From: Alistipes onderdonkii
GTDB lineage: Bacteria > Bacteroidota > Bacteroidia > Bacteroidales > Rikenellaceae
Reading direction: 5' to 3'
DNA length: 64,000 bases
Assembly (NCBI RefSeq): GCF_025145285.1
Contig: NZ_CP102251.1
Span: 1,984,001-2,048,000, forward strand
In this document: in pieces, positions 27,204-35,050 of the stretch
Layout of the letters: the number at the start of each line of letters is the position of its first letter
How positions within the stretch are numbered: the stretch's first letter is position 1
Position numbers and translations under genes: made by a program
Notes under the pieces: model-generated
Databases searched by the model: none
Told to the model about the DNA's origin: nothing
The model's input: the letters and a program-made list of their open reading frames with translations, nothing else

Positions 27204-29399
27204 ATGAAACTGTTGAAACGCCTTGCCTTCGGGCTGCTCGGAGCCGTGATGGCGGTGCTCGTTACGGCCACGGTACTTGAAAAGATATACGGTACGGATT
27301 TCGTCGCTGCGCATATCTACGGCGCGGGCTGGTTCGCCGCGCTTTGGGGTGCCCTCACCCTCGTGGCGCTGGCCTGCCTGTTCCGCCGGAAATTGTGGCG
27401 CAGGCCCGCCGTCCTGTTGCTGCACCTCTCTTTCGCGGTCATCCTCGCGGGGGCTTCCGTGACATGGCTCTTCGGCCGGCAGGGGACGTTGCACCTGCGC
27501 ACGGGCGATCCCGGGGCGACCGCATTCGCCGGCCGTGACGGTTCGGAGCAAATACTGCCCTTCCGGGCCCGGCTGGACGATTTCCGCATCGAGTATTATG
27601 CCGGCACCCGTGCGCCGATGGATTTCGTCAGCCTTCTCACCCTGACGGCCGACGACGGGTCGCTGCACGGTGAAGTCGGCATGAACCGCATCCTGGTTTT
27701 CCGGAATTACCGGTTTTACCAGTCCGCCTATGACGAGGACGGACGGGGTACGACCCTCTCCGTTTCGTATGATCCGTGGGGCATCGGCATCACCTATGCC
27801 GGGTACGGGCTGCTGCTCGTTTCCATGCTGGCGTTCCTGTGCGACAGGCGCGGGGGGGTCAGGCGGTTGTTGCGCAGCCCTGCGCTCCGCAAGGCGGCGC
27901 TGTGCCTTGTCCTCTGTACGGCGGCCGTACAGGGTGCCCGGGCGGCTGACACCTTGCCGCAGACGCTTCCGCGCGAGGTCGCCGCGGAATTGGGCGACCT
28001 GTATGTCTACTACAACGACCGTATCTGTCCGTTGCAGACCCTGGCTAAGGATTTTACGGTGAAACTCTGCGGGAAGAGCCGCTACCGGGGACTTACGCCC
28101 GAGCAGGTGCTTTCCGGCTGGCTGTTCTATTACGACGACTGGAAACGCGAACCGATGATCCGCATCAGGAGTGCCGGGGCACGCCGCCTGCTGGAGGTCG
28201 GCGGGCGTTATGCGCGGCTGTCGGATTTCCGCAACCGGGTCAACGAATACCGGCTCGAAGGGGCTGCCGGGCGTCCGGCGGGCGAGGCCGATGAGAAATT
28301 CAACATCATCGGGATGGTCTGCACGGGCAGTATGCTGCGGATTTTTCCCTATACCGACCCTTCGGACAGCCTGCTGCGCTGGGCGTCGCAGGTCGACGAC
28401 CTGCCGCGGGAGCTGCCTTACGGGCAGGCGCTCTTTATCGGCCGGGCGATGAACTACGTCAGCGAACTGGTCGTAAAACGGGATTGGGCGGGGGTCGCAG
28501 GGGTGTTGCGCAAGATCCGCAACTACCAGCAGAAGGAGGGCGGGGCGCATATGCCTTCCGGGCTGCGTTTCCGTGCCGAAAAACTCTATAACAGGCTCGA
28601 TTGGTCGCTGCCGCTCGCCGCGGCATTCATCCTGATCGGGATCGGAGGATTCCTCGAAGCCTGCCGCCGGATGGTGCGCGGGCGGGCTTTCGGGGCGAAA
28701 ACCCGGGGCTGGCTCCTTGCGGGCGTTGCCGCCGGAGGACTGTATCTTACGCTGATGCTGGCGCTGCGGGGCTATGTCAGCGGCCACTGGCCTGTTTCGA
28801 ACGGCTATGAAACGATGCGCTTCATGGCATGGTGTACGCTGCTGCTCACGCTGCTCTTCGCCCGCCGCTTCCTGTTCCTGCTGCCTTTCGGTTACCTGGT
28901 CGCCGGGCTGTCGCTGATGGTTTCGATGATGGGGGAGTCGAACCCTCAGATCACGCAGCTGATGCCGGTTCTCGACTCGCCGCTGCTCTGCATCCATGTG
29001 ATGCTGGTCATGGTGGCCTATGCGTTGCTGGCGTTCGTCATGTTCGGCGGCGTGGCAGGGGTCGTCCTGCACCGCCGCGCCCGCGGGGTGGCCGCGCAGT
29101 TGCAGGCCGTCAGCTGGCTGATGCTCTATCCGGCCGTCTTCTGCCTCGCCGCCGGTATCTTCGTCGGTGCCGTCTGGGCCAATGTGTCGTGGGGACGCTA
29201 CTGGGGCTGGGATCCCAAGGAGGTGTGGGCGCTCGTCACGTTGCTGGTTTATGCGCTGCCCCTGCATGCCGGATCCCTGCCGTGGTTCCGCCGGCCGTTG
29301 TTCTTCCATTGGTTCTGCATCGCGGCGTTCCTCTCGGTGCTGGTCACCTATTTCGGGGTCAATTTCCTGTTGGGCGGCATGCACAGTTATGCCGGATAG
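27204..29399 (+). CDS. Fused cytochrome c assembly protein CcsBA (ResB + CcsA)
   Basis: The likely start is ATG 27204 (MKLLKRLAFGLLGAVMAVLV); an in-frame ATG lies at 27180. The 731 residues begin with ResB-type helices and a periplasmic segment (about 1-200, then a helix at about 200-220), a long soluble region (about 240-450), and a CcsA/CcmF-like half with several helices. The latter contains the haem-handling WWD-type motif WANVSWGRYWGWDPKEVWAL and flanking conserved His residues (PVSNGYETMRFMAW; LCIHVMLVMVAYALL; LPLHAGSLPWF). CcsBA carries haem across the inner membrane and ligates it to CxxCH. It ends the porin/imelysin/di-haem operon, suggesting dedicated maturation of the di-haem protein. 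Confidence 0.9.
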   Translation: MKLLKRLAFGLLGAVMAVLVTATVLEKIYGTDFVAAHIYGAGWFAALWGALTLVALACLFRRKLWRRPAVLLLHLSFAVILAGASVTWLFGRQGTLHLRTGDPGATAFAGRDGSEQILPFRARLDDFRIEYYAGTRAPMDFVSLLTLTADDGSLHGEVGMNRILVFRNYRFYQSAYDEDGRGTTLSVSYDPWGIGITYAGYGLLLVSMLAFLCDRRGGVRRLLRSPALRKAALCLVLCTAAVQGARAADTLPQTLPREVAAELGDLYVYYNDRICPLQTLAKDFTVKLCGKSRYRGLTPEQVLSGWLFYYDDWKREPMIRIRSAGARRLLEVGGRYARLSDFRNRVNEYRLEGAAGRPAGEADEKFNIIGMVCTGSMLRIFPYTDPSDSLLRWASQVDDLPRELPYGQALFIGRAMNYVSELVVKRDWAGVAGVLRKIRNYQQKEGGAHMPSGLRFRAEKLYNRLDWSLPLAAAFILIGIGGFLEACRRMVRGRAFGAKTRGWLLAGVAAGGLYLTLMLALRGYVSGHWPVSNGYETMRFMAWCTLLLTLLFARRFLFLLPFGYLVAGLSLMVSMMGESNPQITQLMPVLDSPLLCIHVMLVMVAYALLAFVMFGGVAGVVLHRRARGVAAQLQAVSWLMLYPAVFCLAAGIFVGAVWANVSWGRYWGWDPKEVWALVTLLVYALPLHAGSLPWFRRPLFFHWFCIAAFLSVLVTYFGVNFLLGGMHSYAG

Positions 29400-29440
29400 G
29401 GGAGCGGCGGCCCGGGGCGGGATGCCCCTTCCGTGCGTCC

Positions 29441-30370
29441 CTATCGTATGGCGGGGCCGTCATTGCGCAGCCGAGCGGTAAACCGTTCCGGCAGACGGGG
29501 CATGGCGCCGTGCTGCGAGCAGACGTGGGCCGCGACATCCACGGCCAGCCTGTGTGCTTCCCCGATGCCGAGCCCCGAGAGCAGGGCGGCCAGGAACGAT
29601 GCCGTGAACGAGTCCCCTGCGCCGACCGTGTCGGCCACTTCGACCCGCGGCGTGGGGATATATGACCGGGTGTCGGGGGCGAATACCGAACTCCCGGCGG
29701 CACCGCAGGTGAGGATTACGATCCGCAACCCGTACCTGTCGAGCAGCGTGCGGCACTGCTCCCCGGGCTGCATCCCCTCCATGCCGAACATGCTGCCGAC
29801 CACGGCCAGCTCCTCGTCGTTTATCTTCAGGATGTTGCACTTTCGCAGCGACTCTTCGACCACCTGCTGCGTGTAGAAGTGCTGCCGCAGGTTGATGTCG
29901 AAGACCTTGTATTGTCCCTCGCCGTCGGGCATCGTTTCCAGGAAACGCCCGATCGTGCGGTGCGATACGGGGCTGCGCTGTGCCAGCGACCCGAAGCAGG
30001 CTGCACGGGTGTGCCGGGCGAGCTCCTCGATCTGCGGGGTGAACGGGATGTTGTCCCAGGCTACGCCCTGCCGGATCTCGTAGCTGGGGATGCCCGCCCC
30101 GTCGAGCGTGACTTCGACCGTCCCGGTCGGGAACGGCACCGTTTCCAGCATATGTCCCACCCCTTTTTCGCGGAGCTGGTTGCGGAGTTCGCGTCCCGCC
30201 TCGTCGTCGCCGACGGCGCTGACCGCGCAGCTGCGCAGCCCGAACTGCGACATGTGGTAGGCGAAGTTCGCGGGGGCGCCGCCGATCTTCCGCCCTTCGG
30301 GCAGTATGTCCCAGAGTGCTTCGCCGATTCCGACGACCCACTCTGTCTTTCGGTTTGCTTCGGTATTCAT
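29441..30370 (-). CDS. PfkB family carbohydrate kinase (fructokinase-like)
   Basis: The start at 30370 (MNTEANRKTEWVVGIGEALW) is chosen because the PfkB fold begins there; upstream in-frame codons are unconserved in character. The 309 residues contain the substrate-binding GGAPANFAYHMSQFG segment (about 34-48) and the C-terminal ATP/catalytic motif DTVGAGDSFTASF (about 250-262) with the catalytic Asp in GAGD. Fructokinase specificity is the most likely reading (WDILPEG.KIGGAPANFAYH is typical), giving fructose 6-phosphate in the cytoplasm. It is transcribed alone, convergent with the CcsBA gene with a 41-bp gap. Confidence 0.85.
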   Translation of the reverse strand: MNTEANRKTEWVVGIGEALWDILPEGRKIGGAPANFAYHMSQFGLRSCAVSAVGDDEAGRELRNQLREKGVGHMLETVPFPTGTVEVTLDGAGIPSYEIRQGVAWDNIPFTPQIEELARHTRAACFGSLAQRSPVSHRTIGRFLETMPDGEGQYKVFDINLRQHFYTQQVVEESLRKCNILKINDEELAVVGSMFGMEGMQPGEQCRTLLDRYGLRIVILTCGAAGSSVFAPDTRSYIPTPRVEVADTVGAGDSFTASFLAALLSGLGIGEAHRLAVDVAAHVCSQHGAMPRLPERFTARLRNDGPAIR

Positions 30371-30535
30371 GGTCGTTTGCGTTTGCTGCGAAGTTAACGG
30401 TTTTGCTCGATATTTTTCCGCTTGTGCGGTGTTTTTCTGCATGGGGCGAGGCATTTGGCCGTAATTTTCGTGGCATCGGGCCTGTCGTGCCGGGGCGCTT
30501 ACCCATGGCGGGGCGGACGAATTATACCCGGAAAG

Positions 30536-30566
30536 TTTGTATTGAACGGCTTTTGTCTTATTTTTG
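30536..30566 (+). promoter_or_regulatory. Promoter of the DUF6377 regulator gene
   Basis: TTTG at 30536-30539 and TATTTTTG at 30559-30566, 19 bp apart, fit the Bacteroidota -33/-7 consensus. The gene starts about 20 bp downstream. Confidence 0.7.
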
Positions 30567-30587
30567 TCTGACACAAAACCCGAAACC

Positions 30588-32252
30588 ATGATGCTGCGAA
30601 CCCTTCCCGCCCGATCCGGCTTCCTGTGGGTGCTTCTGGCGTGCATTTTCCTCGCAGGATGTACGCGGCACCCGAAATACTCGCTTCAGACCGAAGCGGC
30701 GCTGGAACGGCTGGATGCGGAACTTTCCCGCAAGGATCGTTACCAGCAGTGGCGGCAGGCGCAGAACGACAGCCTGCGCCGGGAGGTGGCGCGTGCCCGC
30801 AACGCCGGCGACCGGGCGTGGCGCCTGTTCGCCGTGTCGCAGAATTACGTGACCTACCAGCTCGATTCGGCGGCTTATTACGTCGACCGCCTTTACCGGC
30901 TGGCCGCCTCTGCCGGGTCGGGGGATATCCGCCGCATCGCCCTGCTTGCCGACATCGACGTCTGGCTGGGCCGCGGGCAGCTGGGGCTTGCCGAAGAACT
31001 TTTCCGCAGGATAGACACTGCCGGTATGTCCCCTTCGGAGTATGCCGCATGGCATTCGCGCTACTCCTCGATCGCTGCCCGGCGTGCGGCCGAAGCCGAG
31101 GACGGGGCTTCGCGGTCGGCATGGCGCGATACGGTGATGCGCGTCAGGCACATGTCCGTGCCCGGGCAGTCGGAGTGGACGCAGGCGCGGATCGCCGCCG
31201 CCGCTCTGCGCGACAGCGGCCGCTTCGCCGAGGCCGTACAGTTGCTCGAGCCCTATACGGCCAGGAATCCCGACTACCAGGAGCTGGCGCTTCTCTATTA
31301 CGGCCTCGCAGGCATCGCGCGGGCGTGGGGCGACGACGACCTGCGGCTTTATTACCTGGCCGAATCGTCCGTCGCCGACCTGCGTGCCGGCACCCGTTCC
31401 TATGCCTCGCTGTACGACCTTGCGCTGCTGCTGTTCGACCGCAAGGATTACGACCGTGCGGCAGCCTATATGGGCAGCGCGTCCGATGACGCCATGCACT
31501 GCCGGTCGATGGTGCGCATACCGGTCTCCTCTTCCGCGGCCGTCAAGATCAGCGAGGCCATCTCCTCGAACATCGCCCAAAGGCAGGCCATGATGACCAC
31601 GACGATCTGGTTGGCCGGTGTCTTCCTGGTCGTCCTCATCGGTATCCTCTGGTGCGTGCTGTGGCAGCACCGCCGCCTGCGCGGCAACCACCGGCAGCTG
31701 ATCGACATGAGCGCCCAGTTACAGGCGAAGAACGACGAGATGCAGGCGAAGAACGACCATATCCGCGAGATCAACGGCGCGCTGGTCGACTCCAACCGGA
31801 TCAAAGACCGTTACGTCTGCCACTATATCGACCTTTCCGTCCATTACATCAAGCAGATCGACACTTTCCGCCGCGAGGTCTGCCGCGTCGCCCGCAACAA
31901 GGGCGTCGACGAACTGGTGCGCTGGCTGAACACCTCGCAGGCCGTCAGCGGCGAATATGCGAAGTTCTACCAGTCGTTCGATTCCTCGTTCCTCGACATC
32001 TTCCCGCAATTCATCGAACAGGTCAATGCCCTCCTGCAGCCCGAGTCGCATTTTGCGCCCCGCGCCGACGCATCGCTGACCACCGAGCTGCGGATTCTGG
32101 CGGCCATCCGGCTCGGGATTACCGACAGCGGACACATCGCTTCGCTGCTCAACTGTGCCTCGGCGACGGTCTATACCTACCGCACCAAACTCCGCAATGC
32201 GGCGCTGGATCGGGACAATTTCGAGCAGCAGGTGTCGCGGATCGGTCTCTGA
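30588..32252 (+). CDS. DUF6377-type membrane-spanning transcriptional regulator
   Basis: A 554-residue protein starting MMLRTLPARSGFLWVLLACI with a lipobox-like FLAGC. The N-terminal half (about 30-320) is helical and TPR-like (AWHSRYSSIAARRAAEAEDG; EAVQLLEPYTARNPDYQELA) and presumably periplasmic. One transmembrane segment follows at about 342-362 (WLAGVFLVVLIGILWCVLW), then a coiled coil (QLQAKNDEMQAKNDHI) and a cytoplasmic region. The C-terminus (LRILAAIRLGITDSGHIASL, then LNCASATVYTYRTKLRN) reads as a LuxR/GerE-like helix-turn-helix. This suggests a one-component sensor linking an outside signal to DNA. It lies directly upstream of the DUF1080/oxidoreductase genes in the same orientation and is probably their regulator (inference). 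Confidence 0.8.
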   Translation: MMLRTLPARSGFLWVLLACIFLAGCTRHPKYSLQTEAALERLDAELSRKDRYQQWRQAQNDSLRREVARARNAGDRAWRLFAVSQNYVTYQLDSAAYYVDRLYRLAASAGSGDIRRIALLADIDVWLGRGQLGLAEELFRRIDTAGMSPSEYAAWHSRYSSIAARRAAEAEDGASRSAWRDTVMRVRHMSVPGQSEWTQARIAAAALRDSGRFAEAVQLLEPYTARNPDYQELALLYYGLAGIARAWGDDDLRLYYLAESSVADLRAGTRSYASLYDLALLLFDRKDYDRAAAYMGSASDDAMHCRSMVRIPVSSSAAVKISEAISSNIAQRQAMMTTTIWLAGVFLVVLIGILWCVLWQHRRLRGNHRQLIDMSAQLQAKNDEMQAKNDHIREINGALVDSNRIKDRYVCHYIDLSVHYIKQIDTFRREVCRVARNKGVDELVRWLNTSQAVSGEYAKFYQSFDSSFLDIFPQFIEQVNALLQPESHFAPRADASLTTELRILAAIRLGITDSGHIASLLNCASATVYTYRTKLRNAALDRDNFEQQVSRIGL

Positions 32253-32266
32253 ACCTTCGGATAGTC

Positions 32267-32343
32267 TATATAATCCGGGGTGTGGATTAGGTTTGTAAAA
32301 TGCTGATTTGTAATGATATATAGATTGTCAAACCTCTATATAG
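32267..32343 (+). promoter_or_regulatory. Direct TATATAG repeats upstream of the DUF1080 operon
   Basis: TATATAG occurs at 32317-32323 and 32337-32343, exactly 20 bp apart, with a related TATATAA at 32267-32273. A -7-like TATTTTTG follows at 32380-32387, so the repeats would sit near -43 and -63. Same-face spacing suggests a regulator binding site, possibly for the adjacent DUF6377 protein. Confidence 0.4.
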
Positions 32344-32427
32344 TTCTATACGTGCGCTGGAATAATCATAAATAATAGGTATTTTTGTCCTAACCCCGGC
32401 CACGGAACCATTTAACCAATCATAATT

Positions 32428-33735
32428 ATGCTGACTAAAACTTATTTTCGCAGAAAGCTCGCGCAGGCGTGCGGGCTGGGACTCGTGCTCTGCGCTGCCG
32501 CTGCATGTGCGCCGCAACAGAATGTGCTGACCAAAGAGGAGATTGCCGACGGCTGGCAGCTGTTGTTCGACGGCAAGACGCTCGACCAGTGGAAGGACTA
32601 CAACGGCGAAGAGCTGACCATGCCGTGGCATGTCGTCGACGGCTGCATCCAGGCCAAGGGCGACGGCAGCGACCTGGCAGGCTACATCGTTACGAAGAAA
32701 CAGTACGAAAACTTCATCCTCGACTGGGACTGGAAACTCTCCCACGGAGGGAACAGCGGTATGATCTACCACGTGGTCGAAGACCCCTATTTCAAGGTAC
32801 CCTACGTAACCGGCCCCGAATACCAGCTGATCGACAACGAGGGCTGGGAAGAGGTCAATGCCCCCAACAAACTCGAAGAGTGGCAGAAACTGGGCGTGGA
32901 CTACGCCATGCACCTGCCCGATCCCGATTCGCTGTTCGTCAACCCGCAGGGCGAGTGGAACTCGTCGCGCATCGTCTTCGACAACGGCCATGTCGAGCAC
33001 TGGCTCAACGGCCACAAGATCCTCGAATTCGAAGCCTGGACGGACGACTGGTTCGCCCGCAAGCACAGCGGCAAATGGGAGACCGCACCCGAATACGGCC
33101 TTGCGCGCCGCGGTGTGATCTGCCTGCAGGATCACGGTTCGCCCGCTTCGTTCCGCAACCTGAAGATCAAGGAGCTGCCCCGCAAGGCCGGCCGCGAGGT
33201 TGAGCTGTTCAACGGCAAAGACCTGACGGGCTGGGAGGCCTACGGCACGGAGAAGTGGTATGTCGACAAGGACGGCAACATGGTTTGCGAGAGCGGCCCC
33301 GACAAGGAGTACGGCTACCTCGCCACGCGCGAATATTATAACGATTTCGACCTGACGCTCGAATTCAAGCAGCTGGCCAACGGTAACTCGGGCGTCTTTT
33401 TCCGCTCGTTCGTCGAGCCTCCCGTGAAAGTCCACGGCTGGCAGTGCGAAGTGGCCCCCAAGGGCTTCGATACGGCCGGTATCTACGAGTCCTACGGTCG
33501 CGGCTGGCTGGTTCAGATCCCCGACGAGAAGGAGGACATCCTGCGGGAGGGTGAGTGGAATACGCTGCGCCTGAAAGTCCAGGGCGACCGCGTGCAGACG
33601 TGGCTCAACGGCGAAGAGATGGTCGACATCACCGATGCCAGGATCGGCGCCGCACAGGGGCGCATCGCCCTGCAGATCCACGACGGCGGCGGGATCAAGG
33701 TGCTCTGGCGCAATTTCCGTCTGACAACCTTATAA
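32428..33735 (+). CDS. Tandem 3-keto-disaccharide hydrolase-type (DUF1080) lipoprotein
   Basis: A 435-residue lipoprotein (LGLVLCAAAAC lipobox). It carries two concanavalin-like DUF1080 domains: about 38-245 (WQLLFDGKTLDQWKDYNGEE, HGGNSGMIYHV, ILDWDWKL) and about 255-433 (ELFNGKDLTGWEAYG, LTLEFKQLANGNSGVFFRS, ALQIHDGGGIKVLWRNFRL). DUF1080 proteins are described as 3-keto-disaccharide/3-keto-glycoside cleaving enzymes. They act after a Gfo/Idh/MocA-type enzyme oxidises the sugar 3-OH, and the next gene encodes such an oxidoreductase. The first domain may be the active one and the second an ancillary copy, but the sequence alone does not decide. Confidence 0.85.
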   Translation: MLTKTYFRRKLAQACGLGLVLCAAAACAPQQNVLTKEEIADGWQLLFDGKTLDQWKDYNGEELTMPWHVVDGCIQAKGDGSDLAGYIVTKKQYENFILDWDWKLSHGGNSGMIYHVVEDPYFKVPYVTGPEYQLIDNEGWEEVNAPNKLEEWQKLGVDYAMHLPDPDSLFVNPQGEWNSSRIVFDNGHVEHWLNGHKILEFEAWTDDWFARKHSGKWETAPEYGLARRGVICLQDHGSPASFRNLKIKELPRKAGREVELFNGKDLTGWEAYGTEKWYVDKDGNMVCESGPDKEYGYLATREYYNDFDLTLEFKQLANGNSGVFFRSFVEPPVKVHGWQCEVAPKGFDTAGIYESYGRGWLVQIPDEKEDILREGEWNTLRLKVQGDRVQTWLNGEEMVDITDARIGAAQGRIALQIHDGGGIKVLWRNFRLTTL

Positions 33736-33757
33736 TTACCACTAACCTGAACACGAT

Positions 33758-35038
33758 ATGAGTACCCGCAGGAATTTTCTGAAAACACTGAGCGGCATGG
33801 CGCTGCTGACGGTCGTCCCGCGCCATGTGCTCGGCGGCCCGAAACACGTGGCGCCGAGCGACCAGCTCACCAAAGGCATCATCGGCGTCGGCGGCATCGG
33901 CAAGAGCAGCTACCATTTCACCAGCACCAAGGAGTGCCGTCTGGTGGCGGTCTGCGACGTCGACAGCAAGCATCTCCAAAGCGCGCTCGACCTGGGCAAA
34001 AAGCGTTTCAACGAGACGTTGCAGTCCTATCGCGATTTCCGCCGCCTGATCGCCGACCCCAATGTCGACATCGTCCATATCGCCACGCCCCCGCACTGGC
34101 ACGGCATCATGGCCGTCGAGGCCGCGAAGGCCGGCAAGGACATCTGGTGCGAGAAACCGATGACCCGCACCATCGGCGAGGGCAAGCGCGTCGTGGAGGC
34201 CGTCAAGCGCAACAACCGCATCTTCCGCCTAAATACGTGGTTCCGTTTCACGGATACCTTCTACGGCCTGGGTACCACTGTCGAGCCGCTCAAGAAGCTG
34301 ATCGACAGCGGCCTGCTGGGATGGCCGCTCAAGGTGACCATCTCGGGCACCACCGGCTTCACCTGGAAATTCTTCTGGGTGGGCAAGGAGAACCTCGTTC
34401 CGCAGAGGGTTCCGTCGAATCTCGACTACGACATGTGGCTCGGCCCGGCCCCCTACAAGCCTTACAACGAACACCGTGTGCACCAGACTTTCCGCGGTTA
34501 CTGGGATTACGACGGCGGCGGCCTGACGGACATGGGGCAACACTACATGGATCCCGTGCAGTACCTGCTGGGCAAGGACGAAACTTCGCCCGTGAAGGTC
34601 GAGGTCGACGCCCCCGAGCAGCACCCCGACGCCGTGGGTATCTGGCGTAAGATCGTCTATACCTACGATGACGGCTGCCAGATCGTCCTCGAAGGCGAAG
34701 GCTTCGAAAGCGGCGGCGACACGCCTTATATCGAAGGCCCGCTGGGCAAGGTCTACAAAGGGTTCCGCTGCACGATCCCCGACATCATGGAGAAACTGGC
34801 CGAGATGCCCGACCCTGCGCCGCAGAACACCGACTTCCTGGAGTGCGTCCGCACGCGGAGCAGGTTTGCGCTCGACGAGCAGAAGGGACACCGCAGCTCG
34901 ACGCTCGTGAACCTGGGTGCCTGCGCCCTGCGTTTGAACCGCACGTTGCATTTCGACCCCGACAAACAACTCTTCATCGGCGACGATGCCGCCAACCGAC
35001 TGATCGACCAGCCGATGCGCGGCCCGTGGCATATTTAA
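33758..35038 (+). CDS. Secreted Gfo/Idh/MocA family oxidoreductase with twin-arginine-type signal
   Basis: A 426-residue protein beginning MSTRRNFLKTLSGMALLTVV, which matches the Tat motif (RRNFLK). Export of a folded, NAD(P)-loaded enzyme to the periplasm is therefore likely. The Rossmann fold follows (GIIGVGGIGKSSYHF, VAVCDVDSKHLQSAL), with the family motif CEKPMTRT containing the conserved Lys (about residue 130) and a C-terminal alpha/beta domain (TDMGQHYMDPVQYLLG with a catalytic-type His). In 3-keto sugar pathways such enzymes oxidise glycosides at C3 or reduce the product. The gene is 23 bp after the DUF1080 gene and 13 bp before the HEAT-DUF1080 gene, so one operon is likely. Confidence 0.85.
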   Translation: MSTRRNFLKTLSGMALLTVVPRHVLGGPKHVAPSDQLTKGIIGVGGIGKSSYHFTSTKECRLVAVCDVDSKHLQSALDLGKKRFNETLQSYRDFRRLIADPNVDIVHIATPPHWHGIMAVEAAKAGKDIWCEKPMTRTIGEGKRVVEAVKRNNRIFRLNTWFRFTDTFYGLGTTVEPLKKLIDSGLLGWPLKVTISGTTGFTWKFFWVGKENLVPQRVPSNLDYDMWLGPAPYKPYNEHRVHQTFRGYWDYDGGGLTDMGQHYMDPVQYLLGKDETSPVKVEVDAPEQHPDAVGIWRKIVYTYDDGCQIVLEGEGFESGGDTPYIEGPLGKVYKGFRCTIPDIMEKLAEMPDPAPQNTDFLECVRTRSRFALDEQKGHRSSTLVNLGACALRLNRTLHFDPDKQLFIGDDAANRLIDQPMRGPWHI

Positions 35039-35050
35039 GCACCAGTTACC

